From Elusimicrobiota bacterium (lineage in GTDB: Bacteria; Elusimicrobiota; Elusimicrobia; UBA1565; JACRDR01), in contig JACRDR010000505.1 in NCBI GenBank assembly GCA_016212845.1, forward strand, positions 1 to 9,874: DNA of 9,874 bases, given 5' to 3'. Of the stretch, positions 5,398-9,874 are shown in pieces. The translations under genes and the position numbers were made by a program. Below the pieces are notes generated by a model. It saw only the letters and a program-made list of their open reading frames with translations. It was not told the origin of the DNA and did not search any database. Each line of letters opens with the position of its first letter. The stretch's first letter is position 1.

Positions 5398-6320
5398 TCC
5401 TCGTCCTCTGCCTAAACGCCGCCGTCGACAAGACGATCGCGGTGCCGGCTCTCCGCCTCCGGAGCTTGAACCGGCCGCGGTCCGTCGTCACTCTGCCGGG
5501 CGGGAAAGGCATCAACGTCGCGCGCGCTCTCAAGACGCTCGGCCGCCCGGGCCTCGTGCTCGGATTTACGGCCGGCAATACGGGCGACTTCATCGAGTCG
5601 AGCCTCCGCCGGGAAGGCGTGGCCGCTCGCTGGGTCCGGCTCGCGCGGGGCCAATCGCGGACGTGTCTCGCCGTCCTGCACGGCCGCGGCGCTCCCACGG
5701 AGGTCAACGAAGACGGCGCGCCCGTGTCGGCGCGCGATCTCGGGCGCCTCGAGCGCGCGTTCGACCGTCACGCGCGCCGCGCGAAGGTGGTGATCGCGTC
5801 GGGCTCCCTTCCTCCGGGCTGTCCCGCCGGCCTATACGCGAAACTCATCCGGCGCGCCCGAAAGGCCGGCGTTCCCGCGTATCTCGACGCCAGCGGCCCG
5901 GCGCTGCGCGCCGGCCTCGCGGCGCGCCCCGAACTCGCCAAGATGAACCGCGACGAGGCGGCTTCCGTCGGCCTGCCCGTCGCTAAAGCGGCCGTCCTCG
6001 CGCGGGCGCTCCAGCGGCTGGCCGAAAACGGCCCGCGCGACGTCGTCGTCACGCTCGGAGCCGACGGCGCCGTCGCGTTCTTGGGCGGGCGCCGGCTCAT
6101 GGCGACGCCGCCCAAGGTGCGCAGCGACGCGCCGGGCGGCTGCGGCGACACCATCCTCGCCGGCCTCGCGCGCGAGCGCGGGGACGGCGCCTCTCCCGAG
6201 AGGGCGCTCGCCTACGCCGCGGGGCTCGCGACCGCGAGCGCGCTGGTCGCGGGCGCCGGCGTTTTCCGGCCGGATTCGGTAGGCCGGATCGTACGGCGGG
6301 TACGCGTCGAATCGTGCTGA
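5394..6320 (+). CDS. PfkB-family sugar kinase, 1-phosphofructokinase/tagatose-6-phosphate kinase type
   Basis: The 308-residue length fits the FruK/LacC branch of PfkB carbohydrate kinases. Landmarks are LNAAVDKT (7-14) for the sugar-binding N terminus, PGGKGINVARALKTLG (35-50, PfkB signature 1), GSLPPG (137-142), VVTLGADGAVAF (218-229) for ATP binding, and DAPGGCGDTILAGL (245-258, PfkB signature 2) with Asp252 as catalytic base. It should phosphorylate a phosphorylated hexose such as fructose 1-phosphate or tagatose 6-phosphate in the cytoplasm. The PGG-x-GD loop has Cys250 where GAGD usually has Ala. No PTS genes are nearby, so FruK and LacC cannot be separated. The start is the TTG overlapping the preceding TGA (TTGA, 5394-5397); the first residues MILVLCLNAA match the family's N terminus, and no ATG fits. 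Confidence 0.9.
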   Translation: MILVLCLNAAVDKTIAVPALRLRSLNRPRSVVTLPGGKGINVARALKTLGRPGLVLGFTAGNTGDFIESSLRREGVAARWVRLARGQSRTCLAVLHGRGAPTEVNEDGAPVSARDLGRLERAFDRHARRAKVVIASGSLPPGCPAGLYAKLIRRARKAGVPAYLDASGPALRAGLAARPELAKMNRDEAASVGLPVAKAAVLARALQRLAENGPRDVVVTLGADGAVAFLGGRRLMATPPKVRSDAPGGCGDTILAGLARERGDGASPERALAYAAGLATASALVAGAGVFRPDSVGRIVRRVRVESC

Positions 6321-6334
6321 TGGGTCTGTCCCAT
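6320..6334. repeat. Short inverted repeat after the sugar kinase gene (weak terminator or operator)
   Basis: ATGGG and CCCAT pair perfectly around the loop TCTGT, with a possible extra G-U pair, starting at the last base of the kinase stop codon. The sequence after it (TTCTCTCGAAATTTTCT) is only loosely T-rich, so it is at best a weak terminator. It lies just before the gmk promoter candidate and could equally be a regulatory site or chance. Confidence 0.3.
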
Positions 6335-6349
6335 TCTCTCGAAATTTTC

Positions 6350-6355
6350 TAAACT
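6350..6355 (+). promoter_or_regulatory. -10-like TAAACT upstream of gmk
   Basis: TAAACT lies eight bases before the GTG start at 6364, within the AT-rich stretch 6341-6357. A transcript starting 6-8 bases downstream would have almost no leader. No Shine-Dalgarno sequence is present before the GTG. A consensus -35 is not visible (TGTCCC at 6327-6332). Confidence 0.4.
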
Positions 6356-6363
6356 TTCCGGAA
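6356..6363. repeat. Perfect 8-base palindrome TTCCGGAA between gmk -10 and start codon
   Basis: TTCCGGAA fills exactly the interval between TAAACT and the GTG start. Its position over the predicted transcription start would suit an operator, but eight bases are short for one and chance is a fair explanation. Confidence 0.25.
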
Positions 6364-6999
6364 GTGTCCGCCCGCAAGCTGAGCCAGGGGTTTGCCGTCA
6401 TCTTTTCAGCGCCGTCCGGCGCGGGCAAATCGACGGTCTGCCGCAAGCTCCTACAGAAGAATAGGAACCTCCGCTTCTCGATCTCCTGCACGACCCGCGC
6501 CCCGCGTCCCGGCGAGCGCGACGGCAAGGACTACCACTTCCTGTCGCTCGAGGAGTTCAAGCGCAAGATCCACCGCGACGAGTTCCTCGAGTGGGCGCTC
6601 GTCCACGATCATTACTACGGCACGCCGAAGCGCTTCTTCGACGATACTCTCTCCGACGGCGGCATCGTCATCTTGGCGATCGACGTCCAGGGCGCCCACA
6701 GCATCCGCCGCAAGCGTCCCCAGACCGTGACCGTCTTCCTGCTGCCCCCCTCGTGGCGCAGCCTGCGCGAGCGCCTGCAGGGCCGGCGCGCCGACGCGAA
6801 GGAAGTGGTGGAGCGCCGTCTCGCCAACGCGAAGGGCGAGCTGTCGCAAGCGCGGTACTACGATTATCTCGTCGTCAACGACAACCTGGCCGAAGCCGTC
6901 TCGCAGATCGAAGCGGTCATCACCGCGGAACGGCTGCGCGTCGGACGCCAGGATCTTTCCCTCGACGGCCTGCCCGATCTCGCGGCGGGACGTCGGTAA
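6364..6999 (+). CDS. gmk: Guanylate kinase
   Basis: The 211-residue product is the normal length. It phosphorylates GMP (or dGMP) to GDP with ATP in purine nucleotide synthesis. The P-loop is APSGAGKST (16-24), with Ala16 in place of the more common Gly. The GMP-binding region follows: FSISCTTRAPRPGERDGKDY (38-57) and EFLEWALVHDHYYGTP (73-88). AIDVQGA (105-111) is the Walker-B-like segment, and the lid plus C-terminal helix is LRERLQGRRADAKEVVERRL (134-153). GTG at 6364 is chosen because the residues before the P-loop strand then have the usual length and a TANNNT hexamer lies eight bases upstream. It is the first gene of a six-gene operon; rpoZ follows after 18 bases. Confidence 0.97.
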   Translation: MSARKLSQGFAVIFSAPSGAGKSTVCRKLLQKNRNLRFSISCTTRAPRPGERDGKDYHFLSLEEFKRKIHRDEFLEWALVHDHYYGTPKRFFDDTLSDGGIVILAIDVQGAHSIRRKRPQTVTVFLLPPSWRSLRERLQGRRADAKEVVERRLANAKGELSQARYYDYLVVNDNLAEAVSQIEAVITAERLRVGRQDLSLDGLPDLAAGRR

Positions 7000-7017
7000 C
7001 CGAAACCCGGAGCAAAC

Positions 7018-7323
7018 ATGGCACGCGAAGCGAAGAACAAGAAGAACCCCGAAGACTTCAAGGGCAAGAGCATCGAGCAGCTCATCCTCGACCAGGGCGA
7101 AGGCAAGTACGGCCTGGTGCCGCTCGCCTCCACCTGGGCGCTGGTGCTGCGCCGCCGCGACGAGAACCGCCACCTGACGCAGCCCGAGCTCCTCGATCTC
7201 GCGCTCCGCCAGATCCTCACCGGCGAGATCGACGAAGACGCGGTGAAGGCTTCCGCCGAGGAATTGGCCGCGCAGGCGGTCTCTCCCGACGGCACGTCGG
7301 ATTCCAAGAAGCCGAAGCTCTAA
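7018..7323 (+). CDS. rpoZ: RNA polymerase omega subunit (divergent)
   Basis: A 101-residue protein of the RpoZ/Rpb6 type. KGKSIEQLILDQGEGKYGLVPLASTWALVLRRRD (15-48) aligns by eye with the omega core (R-F-x-L-V-x-x-A-x-x-R-A), followed by TQPELLDLALRQILTGEID (54-72), matching the helix that ends in E-I-x-x-G-x-I. Omega binds the beta' subunit C-terminal region and aids core polymerase assembly. The residues TW in place of the usual KR in the signature make it divergent, and the Lys-rich start and C-terminal tail (79-101) look disordered. The position between gmk and coaBC genes is the classic rpoZ location and raises confidence. GGAG at 7009-7012 is a suitable Shine-Dalgarno site five bases from the ATG. 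Confidence 0.85.
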   Translation: MAREAKNKKNPEDFKGKSIEQLILDQGEGKYGLVPLASTWALVLRRRDENRHLTQPELLDLALRQILTGEIDEDAVKASAEELAAQAVSPDGTSDSKKPKL

Positions 7324-7335
7324 GCTGGAAAGGAC

Positions 7336-7887
7336 ATGGCCAAGGCCGCGCGCCGTCCCCAAAAGGGGCGGCGCATCCTTCTCGGCGTTTCGGGCTCCAT
7401 CGCGGCGTACAAAGCCTGCGAGATCGTTCGCGGTCTCGTGAAGGCGGGCGCCGAAGTGAAAGTCGCCGCCACCGAAAACGCGCTGCGCTTCGTGTCGCCG
7501 CTGACGCTGAGCGTGCTCTCGAAAGGCAAGGTGCATCACGAGCCGTTCGACCCCGCCGCTTGGGATATGGCGCACCTGAGCCTCGCCTCGTGGGCCGACC
7601 GCGTCGTCATCGCGCCCGCGAGCGCGGATCTCATGGCGCGTCTCGCCGCCGGCCGTTCCGGCGGCCTGCTCGAGGCGCTCGTGCTGTCGACGAAAGCGCC
7701 CGTGGCGGTTTGTCCGGCGATGGACACCGAGATGTGGGAGCACAAGGCGACGCAGGCCAACGCGGCTCGTCTCCGGGAGTGGGGCTACGAGGTCTGGGGC
7801 CCCGTCTCCGGCGAACTGGCCAGCGGCCGAATCGGCCTGGGCCGCCTGCTCGAGCCCGCCGAAATCGTCGCGCGAGCCTTGAAATGA
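7336..7887 (+). CDS. coaC: CoaC-type flavoprotein: phosphopantothenoylcysteine decarboxylase with altered active site
   Basis: A 183-residue stand-alone HFCD flavoprotein corresponding to the CoaC half of Dfp/CoaBC. Landmarks are GVSGSIAAYK (17-26, FMN binding), PLTLSVLS (55-62), MAHLSLASWAD (78-88) with catalytic His80, IAPASAD (92-98) and PAMDTEMWEH (127-136), and GPVSGELASGRIGLGR (155-170). It should decarboxylate 4'-phosphopantothenoylcysteine to 4'-phosphopantetheine with FMN. Two residues regarded as catalytic are changed: the Asn of PxMNxxMW is Asp130 (GAC, 7723-7725), and the Cys of the substrate clamp (normally ACG) is Ser163 (AGC, 7822-7824). Either the lineage uses a variant chemistry, or the protein has another partner or role. 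A GGAAAGGA Shine-Dalgarno site lies at 7327-7334. It overlaps coaB in ATGA, consistent with action in the same pathway. Confidence 0.88.
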   Translation: MAKAARRPQKGRRILLGVSGSIAAYKACEIVRGLVKAGAEVKVAATENALRFVSPLTLSVLSKGKVHHEPFDPAAWDMAHLSLASWADRVVIAPASADLMARLAAGRSGGLLEALVLSTKAPVAVCPAMDTEMWEHKATQANAARLREWGYEVWGPVSGELASGRIGLGRLLEPAEIVARALK

Positions 7888-8534
7888 CCCGCCGGCCCTG
7901 GAAAGGGCGCGCCGTCCTGATCACGGCCGGCCCCACTCGGGAGCATCTCGACCCGATCCGATTCATGACGAACGGCTCCACCGGCACGATGGGCTTCGCT
8001 CTCGCCCGCGCCGCCTCCGACCGCGGCGCGGCGGTCACCGTCGTCAGCGGGCCGTGCTGCGCGGCCAAAGACGCCGCGGGCGACGTGGTGCCCGTCGTGT
8101 CCGCGCTCGACATGCATCGCGCGGTACTGCGCCGCTGGAAGCGCGCGGACGTCGTCATCGGCGACGCCGCGGTCGGCGACTGGCGGTTCGTGAACGCGTC
8201 GTCGCAGAAGATCAAGCGCTCCAAGAGCGGCCTCACCCTCAAGCTCGTGCCCAATCCCGACATCATCGCCGACGTCGCGCGCCGCGCGCGCGCCGACCGC
8301 CGCCGGCGAGTGCTCGTCGGCTTCGCGCTCGAGACGGACGCCTGGCTCGAAAACGCCCGGCTCAAGCTCGAGCGCAAGGGGCTCGATCTGGTCGTCGCGA
8401 ACCGCCCGGCGTCGATGGGGCGAGGCAAGTCCCGCGCCGCTCTCGTCGGCCGGGGCTGGGCGCGCACGCTTCCCGCGATGGACAAACGCCGGCTCGCGAA
8501 CGAGATCCTCGACGCCGTGGAGGCGAAGCTTTGA
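7884..8534 (+). CDS. coaB: CoaB: phosphopantothenate-cysteine ligase (separate gene)
   Basis: A 216-residue product corresponding to the CoaB half of Dfp. It joins 4'-phosphopantothenate and cysteine using a nucleotide triphosphate (CTP in most bacteria). Landmarks are ITAGPTREHLDPIRFMTNGS (13-32) with Asn30, TGTMGFALA (33-41), DAAVGDWRF (94-102), QKIKRS (108-113) with the KIK lysines 109 and 111, LVPNPDIIADV (121-131) and VGFALET (145-151) plus NARLKLERKGLDLVVAN (157-173). The usual SSGKMG reads STGTMG, with Thr35 at the Lys position. In many bacteria CoaC and CoaB are one polypeptide; here the frames differ and the genes overlap by four bases. No frameshift is needed, because each has its own start and stop. 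Its stop overlaps the next gene's TTG. Confidence 0.92.
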   Translation: MTRRPWKGRAVLITAGPTREHLDPIRFMTNGSTGTMGFALARAASDRGAAVTVVSGPCCAAKDAAGDVVPVVSALDMHRAVLRRWKRADVVIGDAAVGDWRFVNASSQKIKRSKSGLTLKLVPNPDIIADVARRARADRRRRVLVGFALETDAWLENARLKLERKGLDLVVANRPASMGRGKSRAALVGRGWARTLPAMDKRRLANEILDAVEAKL

Positions 8535-9277
8535 ATGCGGAGCTGCTGACGCTCGTGCGCGAGCTGAAGGCGCGGGTCGCCGAAGGCGACCTGATCGCTT
8601 CGACCGCCGCCGCGCCCGCCCCTCGCGCTCAGGCCTCCGTTGGGGCGCCCGCCGCGGCCTCCGCCGAGGCGCCGGCCGCCGGCGGCACGCTCGACGCCCT
8701 GAAGGAGCAGGTCTCGGCCTGCCGGAAATGTCCGCTCGGCACGCAGCGCCTCAACGCCGTCTTCGGCGTGGGCTCTCCGAGCGCCGACGTGATGTTCGTC
8801 GGCGAAGGGCCCGGCTACCAGGAAGACCGCCAAGGCGAGCCGTTCGTCGGCAAGGCCGGCCAGCTCCTCGACGACATCCTCAAGGCGATCGGCCTCTCGC
8901 GGCAGACGGTCTACATCGCCAACGTCGTGAAGTGCCATCCGATGACGGACCCGACCAATCCCGAAGCCCGCGGCAACGACCGCCCTCCGACCCCGGAGGA
9001 GATCGACGAATGCCGCCCGTATCTCGAGGAGCAGATCCGGCTCATCAAGCCCCGCTTCGTCGTGACCCTCGGCAACGTCGCCACCCGGGCGCTCTTGCGC
9101 GAGGAGATCGGCATCACGAGAGCCCGCGGCATCTGGCGCGAGCTCGTCGTGCCCGGGCTGGAGCGCCCCGTGCGCCTCCTGCCCACGTTCCACCCGGCCG
9201 CGCTCCTGCGCGACCCCAGTTTGAAGCGCGACGTTTGGACCGACATGAAGAATCTAAGACAGGAGCTCGCCTCATGA
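8531..9277 (+). CDS. Family-4-type uracil-DNA glycosylase with [4Fe-4S] cluster
   Basis: A 248-residue product. It removes uracil from DNA at the first step of base-excision repair. The four cluster cysteines are Cys64 and Cys67 (ACRKCPLG), Cys135 (NVVKCHP) and Cys161 (DECRPYL). Motif A is VGEGPGYQEDRQGEPFVGKAGQ as residues 90-111, and the C-terminal motif is TFHPAALLR (219-227). The stretch between Cys135 and Cys161 is longer than in archaeal members. An Ala/Pro-rich linker (24-52) joins an N-terminal helix (2-18) to the core, as in several bacterial proteins also labelled phage SPO1 polymerase-related. The start is TTG, which overlaps the coaB stop as TTGA (8531-8534) and gives the N-terminal helix; the nearby ATG at 8535 is out of frame. 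The gene ends in an ATGA overlap with the methyltransferase gene. Confidence 0.92.
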   Translation: MNAELLTLVRELKARVAEGDLIASTAAAPAPRAQASVGAPAAASAEAPAAGGTLDALKEQVSACRKCPLGTQRLNAVFGVGSPSADVMFVGEGPGYQEDRQGEPFVGKAGQLLDDILKAIGLSRQTVYIANVVKCHPMTDPTNPEARGNDRPPTPEEIDECRPYLEEQIRLIKPRFVVTLGNVATRALLREEIGITRARGIWRELVVPGLERPVRLLPTFHPAALLRDPSLKRDVWTDMKNLRQELAS

Positions 9278-9874
9278 ACGCTTCCCCCCGAAAGCCCCAT
9301 CGCCGCACCACCGACGAGGACCTGCTCGACAAGATCGAGCACTTCATCGAGAACCACATCGAGGACAAGATCAAGAAGGGCCTCGACGACGTGGAAGATT
9401 TCCTCAAGCGCGAGTTCCAGGAGCTCCGCGACAAGGCGAAGGGCAAGAACGGCGACGACGGACCGTTCAGCTACGTCGAGCAGTTCCTGCGCGACAAGGG
9501 CGTGGCCTCGATCCATCCGAGCACCAAGTTCCTGGTGAACAAGGTGCTGAAGCGGATGGACCTGCGCGAGGCGAAGACCGTCATCGAGTACGGCCCGGCC
9601 GAGGGCGTCATCACGAAGCCCATCCTCGAGCGGCTCCCGTCGAACGGCCGCGTGCTCGCCGTCGAGCTCAATCCCGGCTTCGTCGGCACGCTGAAAAAGG
9701 AGCTGGTCGAAGACAAGCGGATCACGATCGTGGAAGGCAGCGTGACCGACATCGACAAGATCGCCGCGCCGCTCGGCATCGGAAACGCCGACGTCATCGT
9801 TTCCGGCATCCCGTTCAGCTTCCTGACGCCGCTGCAGCGCCACGAACTCCTGCACAAGACCGTCGACCTGCTCC
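9274..9874 (+). CDS. COG3963-type SAM-dependent methyltransferase (phospholipid N-methyltransferase-like), partial
   Basis: Two hundred residues are visible; the 3' end lies beyond the window. The Rossmann methyltransferase core begins near residue 84: KFLVNKVLKRMD (85-96), VIEYGPAEGVITKPILERLP (103-122) as motif I, with Ala109 where a glycine is usual, AVELNPGF (129-136) as motif II, EGSVTDI (154-160), and DVIVSGIPFSFL (173-184) as motif IV. The VSGIPFS form is typical of COG3963, related to PmtA phosphatidylethanolamine N-methyltransferases and to KsgA/Erm rRNA dimethylases. The substrate is therefore lipid-like or unknown. An extra charged segment (12-60) of Lys, Glu and Asp predicts long amphipathic helices that might touch a membrane. 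ATG at 9274 overlaps the glycosylase stop in ATGA, so it is the sixth cotranscribed gene. Confidence 0.85.
   Translation, partial: MNASPRKPHRRTTDEDLLDKIEHFIENHIEDKIKKGLDDVEDFLKREFQELRDKAKGKNGDDGPFSYVEQFLRDKGVASIHPSTKFLVNKVLKRMDLREAKTVIEYGPAEGVITKPILERLPSNGRVLAVELNPGFVGTLKKELVEDKRITIVEGSVTDIDKIAAPLGIGNADVIVSGIPFSFLTPLQRHELLHKTVDLL

Noticed and set aside
6320..6350. Strong rho-independent terminator after the sugar kinase gene
   Set aside because: The stem is only five pairs with two A-T pairs and no solid T-run, so only a weak inverted repeat is reported.
6451..7743. Minus-strand 430-codon open frame opposite gmk, rpoZ and coaC
   Set aside because: It spans three well-supported genes on the other strand and shows only GC-driven composition.
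6591..7883. Upstream in-frame extension of coaB reaching back into gmk
   Set aside because: It would read through gmk, rpoZ and coaC in the wrong frame; the CoaB domain starts right after the ATG at 7884.
8054..8530. Upstream in-frame extension of the uracil-DNA glycosylase
   Set aside because: The extra residues are an Arg/Ala-rich shadow of coaB, and the TTG at 8531 gives a natural stop-start overlap and a sensible helix.
1..9874. Mobile element, CRISPR array, tRNA/rRNA or defence system
   Set aside because: I saw no transposase or integrase motifs, no spaced direct repeats, no tRNA-like cloverleaf with CCA or T-loop sequence, and gene content is housekeeping with uniform base composition.

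Overview
The window is a gene-dense, strongly GC-rich bacterial chromosome segment. It shows no rRNA, tRNA, CRISPR array, insertion sequence or other mobile DNA. Coding covers nearly everything, no gene-free stretch reaches 100 bases, and GTG and TTG starts occur alongside ATG. The housekeeping set (guanylate kinase, RNA polymerase omega, CoaC/CoaB, family-4 uracil-DNA glycosylase), a split coaC/coaB pair and an unusual omega protein suggest a deep-branching, probably diderm lineage. High-GC Elusimicrobiota, Acidobacteriota or deltaproteobacteria-like groups are possible, but the sequence alone does not settle this.

Layout. Positions 1-903 (minus) hold the N-terminal 301 residues of a polytopic membrane protein with a DUF805-like first half, cut off by the window edge. 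It diverges from 941-1543 (plus), a predicted exported Cys-based (HCX5R) phosphatase. The phosphatase gene runs tail-to-tail into, and overlaps by 30 bases, a three-gene minus-strand operon: DUF3467 protein (3947-4258), cinA (2701-3942) and a class I aminotransferase (1514-2704). Diverging from that operon is a plus-strand pair: an exported calcineurin-like metallophosphoesterase (4393-5397), preceded by a 17-codon ORF, and a PfkB-family sugar kinase (5394-6320). After a 43-base gap comes a tightly packed operon: gmk, rpoZ, coaC, coaB, uracil-DNA glycosylase, and a COG3963-type methyltransferase that runs off the right edge.

How the genes work together. The last operon combines nucleotide metabolism (Gmk), transcription (omega), CoA synthesis (CoaC decarboxylase and CoaB ligase) and uracil repair; shared growth-linked expression is a better explanation than one pathway. 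CinA would recycle NMN/ADP-ribose in NAD metabolism. The two exported phosphatases and the membrane protein have no assignable substrate.

Most notable points. (1) Four operon-first genes have a TANNNT -10-like hexamer 6-9 bases before the start codon and no Shine-Dalgarno sequence, suggesting leaderless or near-leaderless transcripts, while downstream genes use Shine-Dalgarno sites or 4-base ATGA/TTGA overlaps. (2) CoaC carries Asp in place of the Asn of the PxMNxxMW motif and Ser in place of the active-site Cys. (3) CinA has Thr where the amidase domain normally has a conserved Lys. I found no convincing new multi-gene system; the interest lies in these active-site changes and the start-site architecture.
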